The notes beneath the pieces are model-generated. The model saw only the letters and a program-made list of their open reading frames with translations, did no database searches and was not told where the DNA came from. A program made the translations under genes and the position numbers. A DNA stretch of 64,000 bases, taken from B1 sp044370475 (lineage in GTDB: Bacteria; Bacteroidota; Bacteroidia; UKL13-3). Every line of letters starts with the position of its first letter. The first letter of the stretch is position 1. The stretch lies in NCBI GenBank assembly GCA_044370475.1, contig JBILVK010000004.1:1-64000 (forward strand), written 5' to 3'. This document shows positions 1 through 8,118 of this stretch, piece after piece.

Positions 1-430
1 CATGAGGTTTTCTATGACCTATCTCATGAGATAGATAACATTTTTCAAATACCTCGTTAAACACGTCTTTTCCGTGCTCTTGATAAACGGCCTCAATATG
101 AATGGAGTTGGTATTGCTGAGCAAGAATATTCTATAATCTTTTTTGAGCTCATTGAGCATATCTATCCTAAATTTAGGTAGATCTAGCAGCATGGCATTC
201 CAAGCCGTAATCACTTCTTCCTTGCTTGCATTTCCTTTAAGTTTAGTTTGTAAGGTATGCACAAAGTACTCTGCACTTACCTTGCCCACTTCAAAATCGG
301 TAAATAGGGTGCTTTCTGCATTGAGCAGGTCTAGATCTGCGCCAAGGCGCTTAAACGCTCTTAATGTCTTTTCTTGATCTAGGTTGAGCACCACCGCGCC
401 CAAGTCGAATAGTAAATTCTTTATAGCCAT
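1..430 (-). CDS. HAD-family hydrolase (YihX-like), 3' part cut by window edge
   Basis: This is the first 143 codons of a HAD-superfamily phosphatase, a cytosolic enzyme class that hydrolyses small phosphate esters. Motif I is FDLGAVVLNLD (residues 8-18) with the nucleophile Asp9. The residue two further on is Gly, as in the YihX-like branch. Motif II is LLSNTNSIH (about 103-111), and the motif III lysine lies in GHRKP just before the window edge. Only the part after motif III, including the metal-binding acidic motif, is outside. The ATG at 430 immediately precedes the HAD core, so the start is secure. The substrate cannot be told; sugar phosphates are usual for this branch. It runs in the same direction as the upstream GGGP synthase gene, which ends 34 bases away, so co-transcription is possible. 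Confidence 0.85.
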   Translation of the reverse strand, partial: MAIKNLLFDLGAVVLNLDQEKTLRAFKRLGADLDLLNAESTLFTDFEVGKVSAEYFVHTLQTKLKGNASKEEVITAWNAMLLDLPKFRIDMLNELKKDYRIFLLSNTNSIHIEAVYQEHGKDVFNEVFEKCYLSHEIGHRKPH

Positions 431-464
431 GATAGCTTATTAACAATAAGTGAAGGGAAAGGTT

Positions 465-1292
465 TTATGCGTTGAGGCTATGAATTGCCTGAGTTAGCTT
501 TTCTACCAGAAGCGGGTCCTTTTCAATTGCATTTCCAACAACTACAATATCGGCTCCAGCTTTGCAGGTGGCCATGGCTTGTTCTGGTGTTCTAATACCG
601 CCTCCTATAAACAGAGGTCCCGTAATTTGCGATTTTACCTCAGCAATCATGGAAGTGCTGATTGGATTTTGTGCGCCACTACCCGCATCCATGTAAATAA
701 CTTTTAATCCCAACATTTCTCCCGCTAGGGCGGTGCATGATGCGATATTATTTTTATCTGAAGGCAATGGGGTAGTATTACTCATGTACATTACACTGGT
801 AATGTTGCCACCATCCACAATCATGTAACCGGTAGGAATAACTTCTATGCCCGATTTTTTTAGTAAAGGTGCAGCTAGCACATGTTTGCCAATTAATAAA
901 TCTGGGTTACGACCACTGATCATGCTTAAGAACAAAATAGCATCTGCTTCTTTGTGGGTTTGCATGATGTTGCCAGGAAAAAGCACCACAGGTATTTTTG
1001 TATTGGCTTTTAGAATTTCGATACACTTGTCCCAGAATCCATTGGTAATTAAACTACCTCCAACCAAAATTAGATCTACAGATGCTTTGTTGCACAATGC
1101 AATAAGGTTAAGCAAATCTGCCTCAGAATGCAAACTATCTGGGTCAATTAATACAGCAAGCTGCTTAACACCTTTTTGTGCTTTTTCTGTTAAGGAAGTA
1201 TAAAACTGGGTTTTCAATCGGGCTTCTATTCTTATGCAACAAATTAAAGCTTTTTTATTTAGAAATCGGCTTTCCTTTTTTATCAATTTCAT
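465..1292 (-). CDS. Geranylgeranylglyceryl phosphate synthase (GGGPS/PcrB family)
   Basis: The enzyme joins a polyprenyl diphosphate to sn-glycerol-1-phosphate, the first committed step of archaeal-type ether lipids; a distinct bacterial branch is known in Bacteroidota. The TIM-barrel signatures are visible in order: AVLIDPD near residue 50, GGSLITNGFWD, GYMIVDGGN and SNTTPLP in the middle, YMDAGSGAQNP, then the phosphate-binding GGGIRTPEQA and VGNAIEKDP near the C terminus. Length is 275 residues from the ATG at 1292, about 25-30 more than usual. The first ~28 residues do not look like the family, so a TTG at 1217, giving MKTQFYTSLTEKAQKG, is a credible alternative start. A GTG three codons upstream of the ATG is less likely. 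Family assignment is firm; prenyl chain length cannot be read from sequence. Confidence 0.9.
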   Translation of the reverse strand: MKLIKKESRFLNKKALICCIRIEARLKTQFYTSLTEKAQKGVKQLAVLIDPDSLHSEADLLNLIALCNKASVDLILVGGSLITNGFWDKCIEILKANTKIPVVLFPGNIMQTHKEADAILFLSMISGRNPDLLIGKHVLAAPLLKKSGIEVIPTGYMIVDGGNITSVMYMSNTTPLPSDKNNIASCTALAGEMLGLKVIYMDAGSGAQNPISTSMIAEVKSQITGPLFIGGGIRTPEQAMATCKAGADIVVVGNAIEKDPLLVEKLTQAIHSLNA

Positions 1293-1621
1293 AATGAACA
1301 CATTTTTTTCAATTTAGCAAGTTAAAAAATTTGCATCCCATGCAACTTTGTACAAAGTGTATTCAATTTGAGACAAAGCACTGATTATTAATAAATTGTT
1401 ATTGCCTCGAGTTCCGCAAGGGGCAAGGGGTACTCTGTGAATAACTAATGTTATGAACACCCATACGCATAGCTTTATCTAAACAAAAAAGAAATCAACA
1501 GGCTCTTCTGTTGAAATTGATTTTTGATAAAAATAAATAGATAGGTGACTTTTGGATTAAAAACCCCCTAAAAGTTTTTGGGTTTAATAAAAGATAATAA
1601 CACACCATATTTATAGATACA
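1293..1621. other. Divergent intergenic region between GGGPS and nrdJ
   Basis: These 329 bases separate two divergently transcribed genes. A perfect 14-bp palindrome lies at 1345-1358. A plausible nrdJ promoter is TTG at 1524-1526, 20 bases, then GACTTTTG at 1547-1554, one mismatch from TAnnTTTG. This would give a leader of about 60 bases that contains a small AAACCC/GGGTTT hairpin around 1559-1587. No coding sequence is convincing here. No B12-riboswitch B12-box and no clear NrdR box was found. Confidence 0.5.
1345..1358. repeat. 14-bp perfect palindrome, candidate operator
   Basis: ACTTTGTACAAAGT reads identically on both strands. On the minus strand it overlaps a TACACTTTG sequence that resembles a -7 element for the GGGPS gene, about 50 bases before its ATG. 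A dimeric repressor site is a reasonable reading, but no cognate regulator is visible nearby. Confidence 0.4.
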
Positions 1622-4600
1622 ATGAGCCGCATCAAGAAGAACAATGAGCAAAAGGGTCTGCGCATAGAGCGCCACTTTACAAAAGAAGGAGTAAGTGCGT
1701 ACGATATGTTTACGTACGACTACCGCACTTCGGTTATCAAAAACCCAAATGGGAGCGTGGTTTTTGAAATGAACAACGTTGAGGTTCCAAATTATTGGAG
1801 CCAGGTTGCTACCGATGTGTTGGCACAAAAATATTTTCGTAAAGCAGGAGTTCCGCAACCCGATGGAAGTACCGGAAGAGAAACAAGCATTAAGCAGGTT
1901 GCTCACCGTATGGCACATTGCTGGATGAAGTGGGGCGAGGACTATGGCTATTTTGATTCAAAAGAAGATGCTCAAATTTTCTATGATGAGATGGCATTTA
2001 TGATAGTTGGCCAATATGCAGCACCAAATTCACCACAATGGTTCAATTCTGGTTTGCATAGTTCTTATGGTATTACCGGCAAGCCACAAGGGCATTTTTT
2101 CGTAAATCCAAAAACAGGTAAATTAGAAAGATCTACTTCTGCCTATGAGCGTCCGCAACCACATGCGTGTTTCATTTTGTCGGTTGACGATGATTTGGTA
2201 AATGATGGTGGTATTATGGATTTATGGGTACGTGAAGCCCGTATTTTTAAATATGGTTCTGGTGTAGGAACCAATTTCTCTAGAATTAGAGGTGCTAAAG
2301 AAAAATTGTCGGGTGGTGGCTCATCATCAGGCTTAATGAGTTTCTTGAAAATTGGTGATAGGGCAGCAGGTGCTATTAAATCTGGTGGTACCACAAGAAG
2401 AGCAGCTAAAATGGTTTGCTTAGATTTGGATCATCCAGAAATAATGGAATTTATAAACTGGAAGAAAAACGAAGAGAAAAAAGTTGCGGCTTTAATTGCA
2501 GCTGGATACCCTAGCGATTACGAAGGTGAGGCTTATGCAACTGTATCTGGACAAAACAGTAACAATTCTGTTCGCATCCCTCACAAGTTTTTTGAAACCT
2601 TAGAAGAGGGTGGCGATTGGGAATTATTAGCGCGTACAGATGGTAGGGTAATGGAAAAAGTTCCTGCCAATAAAATGTGGGATATGATTGCAGATGCAGC
2701 ATGGGCTTGTGCCGATCCTGGAGTGCAATACGATACTACTATCAACGAATGGCATACTTGCCCTGAAGGTGGCAGAATTAATGCATCTAACCCTTGCAGC
2801 GAGTACATGTTCTTAGATAATACAGCATGTAACTTAGCTAGCTTAAACTTGATGCGTTTCTTTGATGAGAAAACATTGGCATTTGATGTAACTGGATTTG
2901 AGCATGCAAGTCGTCTTTGGACCATGGTATTGGAGATTTCTGTATTGATGGCTCAGTTTCCTTCGCAAGAAGTGGCTCAATTGAGTTATGAATACCGCAC
3001 CTTGGGCTTGGGATATGCAAACTTAGGTAGCATGTTAATGGTTTCTGGTATTCCTTATGATAGTCCAAAAGCATTTGCTATTGGTGGTGCCATCACTGCT
3101 ATTTTAAATGGTGTTGCTTACCAAACTTCTGCCGAAATGGCTAAGTATTTGGGAACTTTCCCTAAATACGAAGAGAACAAAACACATATGTTGCGTGTAA
3201 TGCGCAATCACCGTTATGCGGCTTATAATGCAACAGATGCTTACGAAGGTTTGTCTATTAAACCAGTAGGTATTGATCCAAAATATTGTCCAGATTATTT
3301 ATTAAAAGCTGCTTGTGATTCATGGGATAAAGCAGTACAAATGGGCGAAGAGTACGGTTACCGTAATGCCCAAGCCACTGTAATTGCACCAACAGGTACT
3401 ATTGGATTGGTAATGGATTGCGATACTACTGGTATTGAGCCTGATTTTGCGTTGGTTAAATTCAAAAAATTATCGGGTGGTGGATATTTTAAAATCATCA
3501 ATACTGGTGTACCTGCAGCATTAAGAAACTTAGGTTATAGCGAAGCAGAGATTGATGGTGTAATTCAATATGCAATTGGTTCAGCCACACTTAAAGGTGC
3601 ACCACATATTAACCCAGAATCTTTAAAATTCCGCGGTTTTACCACCGAAGAAATTGAGAAATTAGACAAAGCAGCCTCTGGTGCTTTTGAAATTGGTTTT
3701 GCATTTAACCAATGGACATTGGGCGAAGATTGCTTGAAGCGTTTAGGATTTACGCCAGAGGAGTATAACAGTGCAAGCTTTAACTTGTTGCGTAAACTTG
3801 GTTTTACCCGTCAGGAAATTGAGGAAGCAAATAATTTTATTTGCGGAACCATGACTGTTGAGGGCGCACCTGCCTTAAAAGAAGAGCATTTAGCTGTTTT
3901 TGATTGTGCCAATAAATGTGGTAACATAGGAACTCGTTATATTGCTGCAACCGGACATATTCGTATGATGGCAGCGGCTCAGCCGTTCTTAAGTGGTGCT
4001 ATTTCTAAGACCATTAATTTACCAAACGAAGCTACTATAGAAGATATCAAAGAATGCTACCACTTAAGCTGGAGCCTTGGTTTAAAAGCCAATGCCTTGT
4101 ACAGAGATGGTTGTAAATTGAGTCAGCCTTTGAGCAACAAATCTGATGTGAAGGATGATGAAGATATTCAAGAAGCAGTTGAGCAAGTATTGGGCGAGGA
4201 TGCACACAAACCAGTAGGTGAGTTAACTCCAGAGCAAGTTTTAGAGGCTGCCACAGCTATCTTAAACCGCACGCATGATACAGCATTTAAGCATAAGTTA
4301 GCAGGTGTTGTTGCCCGCAAGACTTTACCAGGAAAGCGTGGAGGATTTACGCAGAAGGCAAGTGTTGGCGGACAAACAATCTTTGTTCGTACGGGTGAGT
4401 ATGAAGATGGAACATTGGGAGAAATCTTTGTTGATTTGCATAAAGAAGGTGCAACCTTGCGCTCATTAATGAACTGCTTCTCTATTGCGGTTTCATTGGG
4501 CTTGCAGTATGGTGTGCCTTTGGAAGAGTATGTAGATAAATTTACTTTTACCAGGTTTGAACCTGCTGGAATGGTAGCTGGTCACGAGAATATCAAGACT

Positions 4601-5008
4601 TCCACCTCAATCATAGATTACATGTTCCGCATGTTGGGATTTGAATATTTGGGAAGAGAAGATTTTGTGCAAGTAACGCCAAACGATAACCAAAGAAGTC
4701 ACCTCGCTATCAACCAACATAAGGCAGCCAAAGAAATTGCTAGCAATACAATTAAGGCTGAACCAATCACTCCTGTAAGCGTAGCACAGGTAGCACCCAT
4801 TGGTTTTCACCGCCCGGAAGTGAAGGCAGAAGTTGAAACCAAAGCTGTTTCAATGATGGCTTCAGAAGCGGTTCCTTTGGATCAAGTAAGCGAAATGAAT
4901 AAGAGAATGGGTGATAGTCCGGCATGCCCTACTTGCGGACATATAACCATACGCAGTGGTGCTTGTTACAAGTGCTTGAATTGCGGTACACAGACTGGTT
5001 GTAGCTAG
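1622..5008 (+). CDS. nrdJ: Vitamin B12-dependent (class II) ribonucleotide reductase
   Basis: It reduces ribonucleotides to deoxyribonucleotides using adenosylcobalamin to generate the thiyl radical, so it needs no oxygen and no separate radical subunit. The 1128-residue length is typical of the long class II enzymes. Visible landmarks are FGSGVGTNFSRIRG-like sequence near 205-220 (here KYGSGVGTNFSRIRG), the loop NPCSEYMFLDNTACNLASLNL near 395-415 with the active-site Cys and Glu region, APTGTIGLVMDCDTTG near 590-605, a TSCPD-type domain at about 890-1020, and a C-terminal zinc ribbon CPTCGH...CYKCLNCG from about residue 1100 that supplies redox thiols. The N terminus shows no obvious ATP-cone. 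A strong terminator follows at 5036-5070, so it is probably monocistronic. It implies the cell makes or imports cobalamin. Confidence 0.96.
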   Translation: MSRIKKNNEQKGLRIERHFTKEGVSAYDMFTYDYRTSVIKNPNGSVVFEMNNVEVPNYWSQVATDVLAQKYFRKAGVPQPDGSTGRETSIKQVAHRMAHCWMKWGEDYGYFDSKEDAQIFYDEMAFMIVGQYAAPNSPQWFNSGLHSSYGITGKPQGHFFVNPKTGKLERSTSAYERPQPHACFILSVDDDLVNDGGIMDLWVREARIFKYGSGVGTNFSRIRGAKEKLSGGGSSSGLMSFLKIGDRAAGAIKSGGTTRRAAKMVCLDLDHPEIMEFINWKKNEEKKVAALIAAGYPSDYEGEAYATVSGQNSNNSVRIPHKFFETLEEGGDWELLARTDGRVMEKVPANKMWDMIADAAWACADPGVQYDTTINEWHTCPEGGRINASNPCSEYMFLDNTACNLASLNLMRFFDEKTLAFDVTGFEHASRLWTMVLEISVLMAQFPSQEVAQLSYEYRTLGLGYANLGSMLMVSGIPYDSPKAFAIGGAITAILNGVAYQTSAEMAKYLGTFPKYEENKTHMLRVMRNHRYAAYNATDAYEGLSIKPVGIDPKYCPDYLLKAACDSWDKAVQMGEEYGYRNAQATVIAPTGTIGLVMDCDTTGIEPDFALVKFKKLSGGGYFKIINTGVPAALRNLGYSEAEIDGVIQYAIGSATLKGAPHINPESLKFRGFTTEEIEKLDKAASGAFEIGFAFNQWTLGEDCLKRLGFTPEEYNSASFNLLRKLGFTRQEIEEANNFICGTMTVEGAPALKEEHLAVFDCANKCGNIGTRYIAATGHIRMMAAAQPFLSGAISKTINLPNEATIEDIKECYHLSWSLGLKANALYRDGCKLSQPLSNKSDVKDDEDIQEAVEQVLGEDAHKPVGELTPEQVLEAATAILNRTHDTAFKHKLAGVVARKTLPGKRGGFTQKASVGGQTIFVRTGEYEDGTLGEIFVDLHKEGATLRSLMNCFSIAVSLGLQYGVPLEEYVDKFTFTRFEPAGMVAGHENIKTSTSIIDYMFRMLGFEYLGREDFVQVTPNDNQRSHLAINQHKAAKEIASNTIKAEPITPVSVAQVAPIGFHRPEVKAEVETKAVSMMASEAVPLDQVSEMNKRMGDSPACPTCGHITIRSGACYKCLNCGTQTGCS

Positions 5009-5035
5009 ATTAGGAATAAAAATAGATGAGAAAGA

Positions 5036-5070
5036 GAGGCTGTTTCACAAGTTGAAACGGCCTCTTTTTT
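5036..5070 (+). terminator. Rho-independent terminator of nrdJ
   Basis: A 12-bp stem (GAGGCTGTTTCA pairing TGAAACGGCCTC, one U-G wobble) with a 5-base loop is followed by six T. It lies 28 bases after the nrdJ stop codon. Confidence 0.95.
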
Positions 5071-5245
5071 GTTTATGGTTGATGTAGCCTTGATTGGCCT
5101 ACCCTTTTTAAAAAACCTTTTTTCAGTTTTTATAAATTATGTTAAGCACCAATTGTAATTATGATATAAATTAGCATCTTCAATAAATTTACAAAAGGAA
5201 AGAGGGAACTTAATAGATATAGGAATAGAAAAAGGACTTATTCGG

Positions 5246-5261
5246 TTCGGCGAACGCCGAA
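5246..5261. repeat. GC-rich perfect inverted repeat before the RhuM-like gene
   Basis: TTCGGCGAACGCCGAA is fully self-complementary and would form a 6-bp stem with a GAAC loop, in otherwise AT-rich DNA. It lies 36 bases before the RhuM-family start. There is no T tract, so it is not a terminator. It could be a dispersed REP-like element or a leader hairpin of the accessory cassette. Confidence 0.5.
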
Positions 5262-5297
5262 GCTTTATAGCCCACTTTAACAAAACAGATAAATAAA

Positions 5298-6296
5298 ATG
5301 GAGAAAGCAAGCATCATTATATATCAAACTGAAGACGGGAAAACAAAAATTGAAACTCGTTTAGAAAATGAAACTGTTTGGTTAACTATTGACCAAATGG
5401 CTGAGCTATTTCAGAAATCACGTTCTACCATCAATGAGCATATTTTAAACATTTATGACGAACAAGAAATTGAAATTGAGTATACTATGAGAAAAATCGG
5501 AAATTCCGATTTTTCTACCAAACCTACTAATTACTACAATTTGGATGTAATAATTTCGGTGGGCTACAGGGTAAAAAGCCATCAGGGCACAAAGTTCCGC
5601 CAATGGGCTACCGCAAGGCTTCGTGAATATATTGTAAAAGGCTTTACAATGAATGATGAGCTACTAAAGCAAGGAGGTGGCGGCAATTATTTTGAAGAAT
5701 TATTGGCTCGTATTCGTGATATACGTTCGTCTGAAAAAGTATTTTGGCGAAAGGTGCTTGATATTTATGCCACCAGTATTGACTATGACCCTAAGCTGGA
5801 AATTTCGATTCAGTTTTTTCAAACCGTCCAAAACAAAATGCACTGGGCAGCACACGGACATACAGCAGCTGAAATCATTTACCAACGCATAGATGCAAAA
5901 AAGCCAAACCTTGGTTTAACCCACATTAAGGGAAATAAACCAACAAAGCAGGAAATAGAAATAGCTAAAAACTATTTGAGTGAAAACGAACTAAATGTGC
6001 TTAACAGAATGGTAACCGCCTACTTGGAATTGGCTGAATTGCAAGCATTAAACCGATTGCCAATGTATATGAAAGATTGGATTGAACGCGTAGATGATTT
6101 TGTAAGAATGACAGGCAATAATATTTTGCAAAATGCAGGAACAGTGAGCCATATGCAGGCATTAGAAAAAGCAAATGCCGAATATGAAAAATACAAAGAG
6201 AAAATGAAAAACGAACTATCTGAGGGCGAAAAGCACTTTATAAAACAAATAGAAAGCACTGCAAAAAAATTGAAACCCAGAAAAAACCAAAATTAA
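5298..6296 (+). CDS. RhuM family protein (accessory-island gene)
   Basis: This 332-residue protein matches the RhuM family, named from a Salmonella pathogenicity island gene and common on genomic islands and prophages; its biochemical function is not established. Visible family features are the N-terminal ETVWLTIDQMAELFQKSRST (a DNA-binding-like helix-turn-helix, about 26-46), then TNYYNLDVIISVGYRVKS and GTKFRQWATARLREYIVKGF (about 74-120), the conserved core. The C-terminal third is helical and lysine-rich and resembles the Fic/DOC-associated part of the family, but no HPFxxGN-type Fic motif was seen. It is preceded by a GC-rich hairpin and followed 21 bases later by a SWIM-domain gene. The pair sits between housekeeping genes and looks like a small acquired cassette. 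Confidence 0.85.
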   Translation: MEKASIIIYQTEDGKTKIETRLENETVWLTIDQMAELFQKSRSTINEHILNIYDEQEIEIEYTMRKIGNSDFSTKPTNYYNLDVIISVGYRVKSHQGTKFRQWATARLREYIVKGFTMNDELLKQGGGGNYFEELLARIRDIRSSEKVFWRKVLDIYATSIDYDPKLEISIQFFQTVQNKMHWAAHGHTAAEIIYQRIDAKKPNLGLTHIKGNKPTKQEIEIAKNYLSENELNVLNRMVTAYLELAELQALNRLPMYMKDWIERVDDFVRMTGNNILQNAGTVSHMQALEKANAEYEKYKEKMKNELSEGEKHFIKQIESTAKKLKPRKNQN

Positions 6297-6317
6297 AGAA
6301 ATATTACTTGGATAAAC

Positions 6318-8027
6318 ATGCAAATCTCAATTCATCAATTTGAGCAATTTATTAATGAAACCATTTTAAAAAGAGGTTTAACATATTTTAAAAATGGTTA
6401 TGTTAGCGAGCCAGAAGAAATTGCTGCAGGAGTTTATGAAGCTATAGTTACTGGTAGGGAAAATTATACCGTTAAATTAAAAATAAAAAACAACACTGTT
6501 TTGGAGCATGTTTGCTCTTGCCCATACGATATGGGATCTGTTTGCAAGCATGTTGTAGCCGTTCTGTTTTATATCCAACAAGATGTGTTGGATTTAGAAC
6601 CTAAAGTTTTGCAGCTTCAAAAGTCAAATGAAGAAGCTACAGCAAAAAAAATTAAAAGGAAAACTATTTCAGAGCAGGTGGATGATGTACTTGAAAAAAT
6701 TACACATGATGAACTAAAGCAGTTTATTCAAGAAAAAGCTGAACAAAATCCTTCGTTCAGGAATGTTTTTTTATACTCCTTTGCCCATCAAAACAACAAT
6801 GAATCAAAAGAATTTTATTCCAAACAAGTTAAATCCACTCTTCGAGAAGCGTCTGGTAGAGAAGGATTTATCCATTGGAATAAGGCAGGAAGTGTAGCTA
6901 AACAGATAAGTGAATTATTGAATGCTGCACAAAAGCAAATCGAAAACAAAAATTTCAAAAGTGCTATTTTTATTTGCACCGCGGTTATGGAGGAAATGAA
7001 AGAGGCACTTCAATTTGCCGATGATAGCTCTGGTGATATTGGAGGATGCATTGACTTCGCTTTTGAATTATTATTTACCATTGCTAAAGAAAAATTACCA
7101 AAAGAAATACGAACACAATTATTTGACTATTGTCTTTCATCTTTTGAAAAACAAACATATTTAGGATGGGATTGGCATTTGGGTGTTTTGCAAATTGCAT
7201 CTGAAATTTTGAACGATGAGGAAGAAGGGCAACGATTGTTTTCTTGTCTTGAAAAAGTACAACATTCGAATTATGAAAAAGAGGCAGTTCAATGCATCAA
7301 ATTGAACATTATACGAAAAACTAAAGGGGATGAGGAAGCCCAAAAATTCATCGAACAAAATCTTTCTAACCCGAATTTAAGAAGGGAAGCCATACAAAAA
7401 TCATTGTGGGAAAAGGACTATGAAAAAGCAATAGCAATTTCTAAAGACGGAATAATTCAGGACGAAAAAAGCAAACCAGGTTTAGCAATAGAATGGTACG
7501 ATTGGCTTTTGAAAATAGCCCAAGCCCAAAAGCAGAAAGATAAGATTATTGAATACGCCCGTTTACTTTTAATAGATAATTTCAGGCACGAACAGGATTA
7601 TTACCAACTGCTTAAAAGCAATATAGAACCTCAACTGTGGAAGGCATTTGTAGAAGGATTAATAAGAGATATTACAAAAAAAAATCGATGGCTTGATGTT
7701 GACTTAATTGCTAAAATATATATTGTAGAAGAATGGTGGATTAGATTGCTGGAACTTATCAAACAAAAACCGTCATTAAGCTATATTGAACATTACGAAA
7801 AATACCTTTCTAAAGATTTTTCTGATGAACTTGTTTTACTGTACGGAAACGAAATAGTAAAATACTTGGAAAACAACACCGGAAGAAATCATTATCAAAC
7901 TACTTGTAGATATCTTAGACGAATGATTAAACTCGACGGCAGAGAAATGGTTGAAAAAATGGTCTCCGATTTCAGGAAGCAATACCCACAACGTAGAGCC
8001 TTGATGGAAGAACTAAACCGAATTTAA
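6318..8027 (+). CDS. SWIM zinc-finger protein with helical repeat region
   Basis: A 569-residue cytosolic protein. Residues about 74-92 hold a SWIM zinc finger, C-S-C-P...C-K-H (HVCSCPYDMGSVCKHVVAV), a fold used for DNA or protein binding. The N-terminal ~65 residues match the usual lead-in to bacterial SWIM domains (RGLTYFKNGYV). The rest is Lys/Glu-rich and predicted helical, resembling TPR-like repeats, for instance KDYEKAIAISKDGI and QKDKIIEYARLLL. No helicase domain is fused, unlike the SWI2/SNF2-linked SWIM proteins. It starts 21 bases after the RhuM-family gene and is probably co-transcribed. The specific role is unknown; a nucleic-acid-linked or defence-like role would be inference from context only. 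Confidence 0.8.
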   Translation: MQISIHQFEQFINETILKRGLTYFKNGYVSEPEEIAAGVYEAIVTGRENYTVKLKIKNNTVLEHVCSCPYDMGSVCKHVVAVLFYIQQDVLDLEPKVLQLQKSNEEATAKKIKRKTISEQVDDVLEKITHDELKQFIQEKAEQNPSFRNVFLYSFAHQNNNESKEFYSKQVKSTLREASGREGFIHWNKAGSVAKQISELLNAAQKQIENKNFKSAIFICTAVMEEMKEALQFADDSSGDIGGCIDFAFELLFTIAKEKLPKEIRTQLFDYCLSSFEKQTYLGWDWHLGVLQIASEILNDEEEGQRLFSCLEKVQHSNYEKEAVQCIKLNIIRKTKGDEEAQKFIEQNLSNPNLRREAIQKSLWEKDYEKAIAISKDGIIQDEKSKPGLAIEWYDWLLKIAQAQKQKDKIIEYARLLLIDNFRHEQDYYQLLKSNIEPQLWKAFVEGLIRDITKKNRWLDVDLIAKIYIVEEWWIRLLELIKQKPSLSYIEHYEKYLSKDFSDELVLLYGNEIVKYLENNTGRNHYQTTCRYLRRMIKLDGREMVEKMVSDFRKQYPQRRALMEELNRI

Positions 8028-8118
8028 ATTCAAAATTATTTTTCACAAGTATCTTTTCCTTTAAAAGCAAGTACACTCGTAATTTTTTTTTATATTGTGC
8101 CCTCAAAATTTCTGTAAT

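Noticed and set aside
847..1203. Open frame of 118 codons opposite GGGPS
   Set aside because: It is antisense to a well-conserved enzyme and has no recognisable protein features.
1293..1621. Cobalamin riboswitch before the B12-dependent reductase
   Set aside because: No B12-box (GCCACTG-like) or the other conserved blocks are present on either strand; only a small leader hairpin is seen.
1590..1621. NrdR box before nrdJ
   Set aside because: ACACACCATATTTATAGAT only partly matches the NrdR consensus and no second, helically phased box is present.
5009..8118. Integrated element with defined ends
   Set aside because: RhuM suggests an island origin, but no integrase, transposase, tRNA target or flanking direct repeats could be found, so element boundaries are not claimed.
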